Below, piece after piece: positions 1-5,804 of a stretch of DNA of 5,898 nt. Every line of letters begins with the position of its first letter. Position 1 is the stretch's first letter. The notes beneath the pieces are model-generated. The model did no database searches. It was not told where the DNA came from and saw only the letters and a list, made by a program, of their open reading frames with translations. Both the position numbers and the translations under genes were made by a program. Source of the stretch: Verrucomicrobiia bacterium (GTDB lineage Bacteria; Verrucomicrobiota; Verrucomicrobiia; Limisphaerales; JAUIHU01); contig JAUIHU010000312.1 of NCBI GenBank assembly GCA_030432175.1, positions 1 to 5,898 on the forward strand, given 5' to 3'.

Positions 1-688
1 CTCGGGGAGCGGCTCGAAATCCACCTTGAGGATGATACATCTGCAGCATCCATTTCCCAACGGCGTCGTCATTGATCGGTTGTCCCAGTTGCCTCAATGT
101 AGTCACCGCAGCTGCTGTCGCCGGAGTCGCCGACTGGTCCATGGTCCGCTCATTCGCCCAACCCCCATCGGACATTTCCAGCATTTTAAAACTCTGGATC
201 AATCTCAAAGTGTCGGGCAGTTCCTCCTGTAAATCCTGGTAAGCGCCCAGCGCCAGGAAAGATCCGTAAGCCGAACTGTGGGAAGCTCCGGGTGTCAAAT
301 GGTGAAAACCTCCATCCAAAGAGCGAAAAGTTTCCAATCGCTCCAGTAAATCCAGACGATTGGATTCTGGCATTTGACTGGAGTCCGGTAGATCCGCCCA
401 GCATCGCGCCAGACAAGTCAGGTGGACAAAGTCCAAATCGGCTCCGGCTCCAAAGGATGACAGAAACTCATGCGTTTTAACCGAATCGAACTGATCTTCG
501 GCCTGGAGGGCTTTGAGACACTCCAGACCAAACATCGTGTAGTACAGATCGCTTTCCCCATCACGCCCTTTGAACCCGCCGTCGGGATTCAATTGGCTTA
601 AGACAAATTTTTCCACTAACCCGGCGGAATTACCCAGCGGGTTGGAGGCTAGCCGCGCGACTTGCAGCATTTCGAGCCTCAAACTCAT
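1..688 (-). CDS. Prenyltransferase/squalene-cyclase repeat protein, partial (C-terminus outside window)
   Basis: The reading frame stays open from an ATG at 688 to the window edge, giving 229 codons and no stop. The protein has repeats of about 48 residues marked by DGGF at 36-39, DGGF at 125-128, DGGW at 174-177 and QGGF at 221-224; the copy expected near 84 is degenerate. Repeat 1 (DGGFKGR, then SDLYYTMFGLECLKAL) is typical of the alpha/alpha-barrel family that includes protein prenyltransferase beta subunits and triterpene cyclases. At the place of the Zn-ligand pair D-x-C of protein prenyltransferases it has D47-L-Y49, so the cysteine is missing; no DxDD cyclase motif is seen in this part. 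It is therefore probably neither a classical Zn-dependent farnesyltransferase nor a provable cyclase. I chose the ATG at 688 because AGGGA lies 7 bases upstream; GTG at 616 is an alternative start just after the upstream stop. It is coupled to the prenyl synthase gene. Fold confident, reaction unknown. Confidence 0.85.
   Translation of the reverse strand, partial: MSLRLEMLQVARLASNPLGNSAGLVEKFVLSQLNPDGGFKGRDGESDLYYTMFGLECLKALQAEDQFDSVKTHEFLSSFGAGADLDFVHLTCLARCWADLPDSSQMPESNRLDLLERLETFRSLDGGFHHLTPGASHSSAYGSFLALGAYQDLQEELPDTLRLIQSFKMLEMSDGGWANERTMDQSATPATAAAVTTLRQLGQPINDDAVGKWMLQMYHPQGGFRAAPR
630..688 (-). other. 59-base gene overlap with internal ribosome binding site
   Basis: The start of the repeat-protein gene (ATG at 688) lies inside the last codons of the prenyl synthase gene, whose TAA stop is at 630-632. 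AGGGA sits 7 bases upstream of that ATG, within the synthase coding sequence; it is the clearest Shine-Dalgarno-like site in the window. This implies translational coupling and linked production of the two proteins. If translation really starts at GTG 616, there would be no overlap. Confidence 0.6.
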
Positions 689-2360
689 TGCACCATCCCT
701 TGATCTGTAAATCGTTAAATATTTTGCCAATCACTCGACGCAGCAATCCTTTCAAGCTGGCGTTGTTCAGATCCTGAAGGGACCGAATGGCTTGTTCCTT
801 GTAGCTTTCCAGAAGATACTCTGCGCGGTCAGTGACACCTAATTCCTTGAACATGGATTCCACCCTTTGCACAGCAGCTGCGTCAGGAGTTCCAAGAGTC
901 CAGAAATTCTCAATGAAATCCAAATCATCTCCTTTGGCTTTCTCGGTTGCCAGAGCCAGCAACAAACTGGGCCGGATACTTTGAACGTCATTCGATTCCG
1001 CCTCTTCACCCCAATCCTGCAGATCGTCCTGAATCTGGTAAGCGATTCCCAGGGACTCACTGTACTTGGCCAGTGTCTGAGCGATGGATTCATCACGCCC
1101 GGCAAACAGCGCTCCTAATTGGAGAGCAACTTCAAATGCTGGTGAGGTTTTGCGGGAAAAGATTTCCAGGGTTTGCTGAGATTTCAGCGGCGAAGGATGA
1201 CGCGCCCAGGCAAGTTCCGCCCCCTGTCCCTGACAGAGTCGGCGTTGACCTTGTGTAGCCATTTGAAGCATGGCAGCGCGAGTGTCACCGGAGAGATTTA
1301 ATTCGCTGATCAGGCGATAACCTTCTCCCAGTAACCAGTCTCCGACGTTCAGAGCCACCGAAACACCATATTCTTCATGCAGTGTTTTCTCGCCATAGCG
1401 CATGGAGTCCTCGTCTTCAATGTCGTCATGCACCAGTGAAGCTTTGTGGAAACATTCAACCGCGATGGCCATCCGCTTCAGATCTTCGGAATGAACCGGT
1501 TCATCGCACATGGCCTCATAGACAGAGACTGCAAGGAAAGGACGCCAGCGTTTCCCTGCGCGAGCCAGCCACTCTCTCCCAATTTCTTCCACATTCCCTT
1601 CAGCAGGACCTAAAAGTTGTTCGAGAGATACTGGTGTGAACCATTTTTCAACTTCCTGACGCATGCCGGTGAGATCCAGACGATGAGTTTTATCATCACT
1701 GGTGATATGGATCATGTCCCAGACCCAGTCCAGATCTACGGTTGTATCAATGCAGTCATCCTGAAGTAGTGGAATGGCAACCGATGGCATCGCTGCCGCC
1801 TCAACATAAGGGAAAGCTCGTTCCAGAACCGATAGACAACTGACTCCCACGACGGCGTCAATCTTGCCAGTTTCGAGCAATGCCATGACGACAGCGGATC
1901 CTTCGGAAACCAGTACCGCATATCCCAGCCGTTCTGCTTCAGCCTGCAAATCCTGGATCGAACAGAGCCCACATTGCTTGCATAACAAGCCAAATTCATC
2001 GAATGGCGCCGGGCACTTGCTCTCTACCCGCAGGCATTTTGGCAATAGCAATAAGCGACGTTCGTAAGGGATCGACGCTAAATGCTCTCGCCAGGATTCA
2101 TTGTTGATCAGAACTCCTATATAATCGCGATAAATCGGATCCAGCTCAGTCGCTGCCAGGATCTTCTTGGCGTGTATCTTTAATTCTTCCTGTGAAAGAG
2201 GAGCGGCTGGTTGAACATTCTTACAGTACTCGCGCACCACTTCTTTCAGGTAATCCCGCTGAACACGTGTTTGAGGGATATTCTTTTTGGGTGGACGAAA
2301 CCTTTGCTGAGGAATTTGAGCCGGCAAAGGGGCCGGTTTGATGACAGCGCTTGTATCCAT
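630..2360 (-). CDS. DUF116 domain fused to polyprenyl diphosphate synthase
   Basis: A 576-residue fusion. Residues about 100-215 match DUF116, an uncharacterised Cys-rich domain: LLLPKCL with C109, then C116, C127-x2-C130-x2-C133, C175 in VGVSC and C203. Residues about 240-555 are a trans-isoprenyl diphosphate synthase that condenses isopentenyl diphosphate with an allylic diphosphate. They contain GKRWRP at 269-274, the first Asp-rich motif DDIED at 312-316, KT at 404-405 and the second Asp-rich motif DDLQD at 445-449. All catalytic motifs are intact, so an active, probably cytosolic enzyme is expected; chain length cannot be read with confidence. Ordinary synthases are about 300-350 residues, so the extra length is the N-terminal domain. 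The Pro-rich first 35 residues look disordered. The ATG at 2360 is the first in frame and has no clear Shine-Dalgarno. The gene lies downstream of a terminator and probably starts its own unit together with the overlapping repeat-protein gene. Confidence 0.93.
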   Translation of the reverse strand: MDTSAVIKPAPLPAQIPQQRFRPPKKNIPQTRVQRDYLKEVVREYCKNVQPAAPLSQEELKIHAKKILAATELDPIYRDYIGVLINNESWREHLASIPYERRLLLLPKCLRVESKCPAPFDEFGLLCKQCGLCSIQDLQAEAERLGYAVLVSEGSAVVMALLETGKIDAVVGVSCLSVLERAFPYVEAAAMPSVAIPLLQDDCIDTTVDLDWVWDMIHITSDDKTHRLDLTGMRQEVEKWFTPVSLEQLLGPAEGNVEEIGREWLARAGKRWRPFLAVSVYEAMCDEPVHSEDLKRMAIAVECFHKASLVHDDIEDEDSMRYGEKTLHEEYGVSVALNVGDWLLGEGYRLISELNLSGDTRAAMLQMATQGQRRLCQGQGAELAWARHPSPLKSQQTLEIFSRKTSPAFEVALQLGALFAGRDESIAQTLAKYSESLGIAYQIQDDLQDWGEEAESNDVQSIRPSLLLALATEKAKGDDLDFIENFWTLGTPDAAAVQRVESMFKELGVTDRAEYLLESYKEQAIRSLQDLNNASLKGLLRRVIGKIFNDLQIKGWCNEFEARNAASRAASLQPAG

Positions 2361-2634
2361 GGTGATGATCGAGTGTTGTCTGATATCTGGCGGTCCTGGT
2401 TCAATGTCCGGGTTAAGTTCGGACCTGAAGGATGACGCCTGAAAGCTCGTTTGGAGCTTCTTACTTCAATTGTCCATTTATCGTGCAATGAAAGATCAAT
2501 CCACTTTGGACATTTTTCATAGACGAATCCGCTCACTAAAATCTTCATCAGCCAGTCGGACGCACTTGGCTTGAATCAGGTGAACTCGGATTGGACTCCA
2601 GAAAGTTACGCAATTTTTTGCAAATCCCAAACAC
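2361..2634. other. Non-coding spacer upstream of the prenyl synthase gene
   Basis: About 270 bases with no convincing gene. The minus-strand frame that crosses part of it and runs into the synthase gene encodes a composition that looks random. It holds two small inverted repeats: GTCCG at 2406-2410 with CGGAC at 2420-2424, and TGTCCA at 2471-2476 with TGGACA at 2507-2512. I looked for a -10/-35 pair on the minus strand and found none that convinces, although a promoter is expected here because a terminator lies just upstream. Confidence 0.5.
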
Positions 2635-2663
2635 AAAAAAGGCGTCAGCGGTCCGCAAACGCC
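2635..2663 (-). terminator. Rho-independent terminator of the ferredoxin unit
   Basis: Read on the minus strand, GGCGT (2663-2659) pairs with ACGCC (2645-2641). The stem continues inward through a G-U pair and one mismatch to a GC-rich top, and is followed at once by six T (2640-2635). It begins 17 bases after the stop codon of the ferredoxin gene. The opposite strand has no T tract after the stem, so it acts in the minus direction only. Confidence 0.85.
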
Positions 2664-2679
2664 AAAAACTTGGATTTTA

Positions 2680-3540
2680 TCAGGAATTATTCTTTAATTT
2701 GGCTAATTCAGCTGCCTTTTTCTGAATTGCTTCGGCAGAAGGCAACTCCATTAAAGCTTCCTCAGGAATATCAATATCGAACTTCTCTTTGAGCTTCTTC
2801 AGGCATTTTTGACGTTCATTGAGCGCTTTATCACTGTCACGCTCAGCCGCAAAACGGGTTTTAGCACGATCGCTCCGTTCCCGAAGCATCGAATAAATAT
2901 CTCCTCCCAAGAGTGAAGAAATATCCACTTTCATCTTCTCCCGTTCGACATCTTCCTGACTCACCAGATCGCCATTGATCGGTCCAGCTTTGTACTTAGG
3001 AAACATGATAGCCACCTCAGGGCAGACTCGTGAACAGGCAGGGCAGTTGGTTTTACAATTGTCCTGATTTTGAACCTGAATTTCCTGCTCTTCTGAAACT
3101 CCATACACTCCAAACAGGCAAAAGCTCAGACACTGCATACAATTGGTGCAACGATCATAATCAATCACCGGAAACCAGGGTTTCCACGCCCCGTGCCTGG
3201 CCGCCTCCATTTGATCGCGTGCTTCGTTCACGATCGACAAAATTGAATCAGAAGTGGCTTCTTCGGATTCCTCAGACCAATCCATCGGATCCAACCGGAG
3301 CGCTTTCGCCTTTTCAGCCGGTAATTCCATGGACTCCATGGCTGCCTGGTCAAAACGGCCCAGAGCCAACAAAGGAGATTCATCTTCGGAAGCCAGAGAA
3401 CCTGTTCCACCTGTCCTCGAAACGGCGTATCCTTTCGATAACAACGTTTCCATGGTTCGAAATCGTTCTTCCGAGGAAAGCTTCTCGCTTCCCGGACCTT
3501 CATAAAGCGCCACTCTCAGGGATGGATTTTTAAGGCTCAT
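2680..3540 (-). CDS. Protein with a central 2x[4Fe-4S] ferredoxin domain
   Basis: A 286-residue protein. The central part carries two cluster-binding motifs: C131-x2-C134-x2-C137-x3-C141, and C162-x3-C166-x2-C169-x3-C173-P. This is the pattern of a dicluster ferredoxin, and the protein is presumably a cytosolic electron carrier or a subunit of a redox complex. The first cluster follows DYDRC, the usual 'D-x-x-x-C' lead-in. The N-terminal 120 residues open with RVALYEGPG and continue with LLSKGYAV, which loosely recalls flavodoxin-like or amidotransferase-like alpha/beta domains; this is a weak resemblance only. The C-terminal 110 residues are charged and probably helical, rich in Lys and Glu. 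There is no signal peptide and no membrane segment. The ATG at 3540 has no clear Shine-Dalgarno. The gene lies 63 bases after the HdrA-N-like gene and is followed by a terminator, so it is the last gene of its unit. Likely partner: the HdrA-N-like protein. Confidence 0.92.
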   Translation of the reverse strand: MSLKNPSLRVALYEGPGSEKLSSEERFRTMETLLSKGYAVSRTGGTGSLASEDESPLLALGRFDQAAMESMELPAEKAKALRLDPMDWSEESEEATSDSILSIVNEARDQMEAARHGAWKPWFPVIDYDRCTNCMQCLSFCLFGVYGVSEEQEIQVQNQDNCKTNCPACSRVCPEVAIMFPKYKAGPINGDLVSQEDVEREKMKVDISSLLGGDIYSMLRERSDRAKTRFAAERDSDKALNERQKCLKKLKEKFDIDIPEEALMELPSAEAIQKKAAELAKLKNNS

Positions 3541-3603
3541 AAGCTTTTGTGGATGACTTCGATGGTTAAATTAATTCTTGGAAATGGATTATACTTCCAG
3601 CCC

Positions 3604-3984
3604 TCAACTCTCAGGCTGGGCTGGGTCTTTTGCCTCTGTGTGAGTGTCAATATCCGGACTCAAAAGTTTTTCAAGGATGGGATCCGGTTTCAGTTCTCGC
3701 ATGTTGACCACTTCATAAGCGCCTTCCTTCAAAGGCGCCTGACCGGCAGAAAACAACCATTTCACCGCTCTCGGATAACAGGCTGCTATTTGAACGGGAG
3801 TGTCAGATTCCGCAAACTTCTTCAAAGCCGGATCTTTCCGTGCGGACATCTCACACAGATCGGCCACCGCATCAAAGGCAATATCCTCTTCGCAAAGCCG
3901 TTTCAAAACCGCTTCTTTGGTAAATCTTGAAACCACATTCGCAAACGCGCAGTGACAATAAAGAATTCGCTTTTTTTCTGCCAT
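3604..3984 (-). CDS. Small Cys-rich protein resembling the HdrA N-terminal domain
   Basis: A 126-residue protein with cysteines at 10, 12, 31, 44 and 69. The order of motifs, YCHC at 9-12, DLC at 42-44, IAACYPRAVKWLF at 66-78 and VVNMRE at 92-97, follows the N-terminal domain of HdrA (there ChCG, then a Cys-Ser, then a-C-sPR...f, then NxRE). In HdrA that domain holds an Fe-S cluster. Here it stands alone, without the FAD domain or the C-terminal ferredoxin inserts, and C10, C12, C44 and C69 are the likely ligands. The match is by eye and from memory of the family, so I rate the homology as probable and the cluster as inferred. The gene next in the unit encodes a dicluster ferredoxin, which could supply what the missing HdrA parts normally do. 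The last 15 residues are a polar tail. The start follows an A-rich stretch, with only a distant GAGG upstream. Confidence 0.85.
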   Translation of the reverse strand: MAEKKRILYCHCAFANVVSRFTKEAVLKRLCEEDIAFDAVADLCEMSARKDPALKKFAESDTPVQIAACYPRAVKWLFSAGQAPLKEGAYEVVNMRELKPDPILEKLLSPDIDTHTEAKDPAQPES

Positions 3985-4121
3985 TTTTGAGCCCGGATCC
4001 TCGGATTGATGCTGGTTTACATCGATCCCATCTTTTTCCCGAAATTATCCAATTTGATGAGTGGTTTCCCACCAACCACAAGATTCATTATCAACATTTT
4101 ACTAAATAATGCAACCCAGTC
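3985..4121 (-). promoter_or_regulatory. Spacer with candidate promoter and 5' hairpin
   Basis: A 137-base gap between the GTPase gene and the HdrA-N-like gene. On the minus strand TTGCAT (4114-4109) and GATAAT (4092-4087) are 16 bases apart, an acceptable sigma70-like pair although the -35 is weak. A perfect 6-bp inverted repeat (4061-4079, GTGGTT/AACCAC, 7-base loop) would lie at the very 5' end of such a transcript. No T tract follows it, so it is not a terminator. It could protect or regulate the mRNA. Confidence 0.35.
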
Positions 4122-5261
4122 TCAAATAGCGGCTTCTCGATGTGTTGGTTGCGGAGGCGAGGGGCGAAAACGTTCCATGTGGTCCAGTCTGCACTGTGGA
4201 TTTGCTGATTCCTGATTGATTTCTTCGATGGATTGGGTGACGCAGGCTTCCAGTTCTTCCGGATCTCCCTCCGCACGCAGGTTAACGATCAGTTGCCCCC
4301 CATCCAATGCATCAATCAGTGACTGGCCTAGTTCAGCGACATAATCGTTTCGAACCAAATTGATAACAGCGATTTCTCCCAGTCCCACGTGCGGACTCAA
4401 CGTCATTTTCAGGTGCGCAATTTCAATATCACGATCCAACAAACGGCGGCGCACTTTTTCAGCAAACGACTGCACCCAGGCATTCCCGTCAAATTCAGTG
4501 TCAGAATTCACCTCCAGCGTGGCATTGAGCCATCCCAGCAAGGCCTCACCTTCACCATACACTTGATAATCTACCTCCATAGCCGCCCGCGCTGTTTGTT
4601 CAAAAGCCAAAGCTGAATCAAACCAAAGATCCAGCCCATCTCCAGTTCTTGAGGAAACCTCAAAAATCTTGCGGTCCGGGTACTTTTCAGAAAGAGCAGC
4701 CCGCAGATCAGCGGCTTCTTCTGGACTGATCAGATCCATTTTGTTGATCACCAGAAAATCGGCTTCTTCCAGTTGTTTGCCATAGATATAAGCGACCTTA
4801 GCGGAGAATTTTCGACCTTGGCGAGTTCCCAAAATAGCTCCAGCGCGAACTGGGTCCATCATTACGCTAAGGGGAGAAATCGTAAACAAATCTCCGTAAA
4901 TACGTCTCAACGGATAAGTTACTGTAGCTACAAGGTCCGTACAGCTGCCGACGGGCTCAGCAATAAAAACATCCGGACGAGTCATTTCGTTCAGATGATT
5001 GGCGGCGTCCATCAGCGAGTTGAAGCGGCAACAAAAGCAACCGCCGGAAATTTCTTCCACCGCATAACCCTGAGAAGCCAGAGTCGCCGTATCCACGAGT
5101 TGGTTACCCTGGTCGTTTGTGATCAGCCCAACACGCAAACCTTGGTCCTTCAATCTCCTCGCCAACTTCGAAACGGCGGTGGTTTTCCCTGCGCCAAGGA
5201 ATCCACCAATCATGATGTACCTTGCCCGTTTAGCTGGAGAAGATGATTTGCCAAGATTCAT
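4122..5261 (-). CDS. CobW/P47K-family G3E GTPase, putative metallochaperone
   Basis: A 379-residue GTPase. It has Walker A at 20-27 (GFLGAGKT, preceded by IMIG), TND at 48-50, the family's metal-binding GGCFCC at 73-78, AEPVGS at 101-106 in the place of the usual 'E-x-x-G' element, and the guanine-specificity motif NKMD at 173-176. Proteins of this family (CobW, YjiA, ZNG1, UreG and HypB as cousins) bind GTP and deliver or sense metals such as Zn, Co or Ni. The region after about residue 225 does not obviously match the standard CobW C-terminal domain, and it ends in a distinctive tail, HMERFRPSPPQPTHR at 361-375. The gene follows the GcvH-like gene by 45 bases with no terminator between them, so the two are probably co-transcribed; its client may be one of the Fe-S or metal proteins encoded here. 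The start has no Shine-Dalgarno; CCTCC directly precedes the ATG. Substrate metal unknown. Confidence 0.93.
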   Translation of the reverse strand: MNLGKSSSPAKRARYIMIGGFLGAGKTTAVSKLARRLKDQGLRVGLITNDQGNQLVDTATLASQGYAVEEISGGCFCCRFNSLMDAANHLNEMTRPDVFIAEPVGSCTDLVATVTYPLRRIYGDLFTISPLSVMMDPVRAGAILGTRQGRKFSAKVAYIYGKQLEEADFLVINKMDLISPEEAADLRAALSEKYPDRKIFEVSSRTGDGLDLWFDSALAFEQTARAAMEVDYQVYGEGEALLGWLNATLEVNSDTEFDGNAWVQSFAEKVRRRLLDRDIEIAHLKMTLSPHVGLGEIAVINLVRNDYVAELGQSLIDALDGGQLIVNLRAEGDPEELEACVTQSIEEINQESANPQCRLDHMERFRPSPPQPTHREAAI

Positions 5262-5306
5262 GGAGGTATATTAATCAGCGCTAAAGAACCGGCAAACTCA
5301 AAATAG

Positions 5307-5804
5307 TCATGAATCCTCTGGAGCCCCTAAACTCGGGTCTTTTTCCAGCAACTGATCAATTACCTGATCCAGAAATCGCTGGTACTCCTGCACATCCATC
5401 ACCCTGGAATCCGGTTCTCCAGAGGCTTCATAAAGCCAGCCTTCGGCAAATGGCTTTCGATTCACCCAGGTCAAATCCTCCTGCAGCGCGCTGTTGCCGC
5501 GAACAAAGTGTCCTTCCACTGAGCAGAACAAATCCGAAACAGCTTTGAAACCTTCCAGCCAACCAATGACCTGGCCGATTTCAATAGAGTTTCCCGGCTC
5601 AACCTCCATTCCATGGTCAACCATTTCCCCCAACATCCGAGTCGCAAACTTCGTCGCTCCAACCCTCCAAACTTCTCCTTCAACGGTAGATGGCTCTTCA
5701 GCCGGACGCTTCTCCATCCAGAAATGCGCAGGGGTGTAAAGGCAAGCCTTGGGCAGCCGAGTTACAAAATGTGAACGTTTGTAGAGAATCGAACCGTCTG
5801 ACAT
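5307..5804 (-). CDS. GcvH-like lipoyl-carrier protein
   Basis: A 165-residue protein that aligns by eye with glycine cleavage H protein over most of its length: LYTPAHFW at 22-29, VGATKFATRMLGE at 48-60, EGFKAVSD at 84-91, VNRKPFAEGWLY at 114-125 and DVQEYQRFL at 137-145. K87 matches the lysine that carries lipoate in GcvH, where the motif is ESVKA-x-SD; here Ser-Val is replaced by Gly-Phe. A lipoylated swinging-arm role is therefore likely. No gcvT or gcvP gene is nearby. It begins the row of genes and is followed by a CobW-type GTPase, an HdrA-N-like protein and a ferredoxin, which recalls the lipoate-binding LbpA proteins of sulfur-oxidising sHdr systems more than glycine cleavage. The N-terminal 20 residues and the C-terminal acidic tail are extra relative to canonical GcvH (about 130 residues). 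The start is the first ATG in frame, after an AT-rich leader without a Shine-Dalgarno. Confidence 0.88.
   Translation of the reverse strand: MSDGSILYKRSHFVTRLPKACLYTPAHFWMEKRPAEEPSTVEGEVWRVGATKFATRMLGEMVDHGMEVEPGNSIEIGQVIGWLEGFKAVSDLFCSVEGHFVRGNSALQEDLTWVNRKPFAEGWLYEASGEPDSRVMDVQEYQRFLDQVIDQLLEKDPSLGAPEDS

Noticed and set aside
186..416. Minus-strand frame of 76 codons inside the repeat-protein gene
   Set aside because: The overlapping frame gives regular DGGF/DGGW repeats and runs to the window edge; this one is its shadow.
2246..2548. Minus-strand frame of 100 codons spanning the spacer and the start of the synthase gene
   Set aside because: It overlaps the synthase N-terminus in another frame, has no recognisable domain or ribosome binding site, and begins inside a non-coding spacer.
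3030..3533. Plus-strand open frame of 167 codons opposite the ferredoxin gene
   Set aside because: It lies wholly antisense to a gene with clear Fe-S motifs, and its product has no recognisable motif and a composition expected of a shadow frame.
3547..3930. Plus-strand open frame of 127 codons opposite the HdrA-N-like gene
   Set aside because: The minus strand carries ordered cysteine motifs; the plus-strand product has none and looks like a shadow.
2680..3984. A complete heterodisulfide reductase operon
   Set aside because: No FAD domain of HdrA, no HdrB with CCG motifs and no HdrC is present; only an HdrA-N-like piece and a ferredoxin are seen.
4061..4079. Hairpin between the GTPase and HdrA-N-like genes as a terminator
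   Set aside because: No T tract follows the stem on either strand.
4773..5246. Plus-strand open frame of 157 codons opposite the GTPase gene
   Set aside because: It is antisense to the conserved G domain, and the product is low-complexity Ser/Arg-rich with no family features.
5307..5804. Calling this protein a standard glycine cleavage H protein
   Set aside because: The fold and lysine fit, but the lipoylation motif is altered and neither gcvT nor gcvP is present, so I kept the name GcvH-like.
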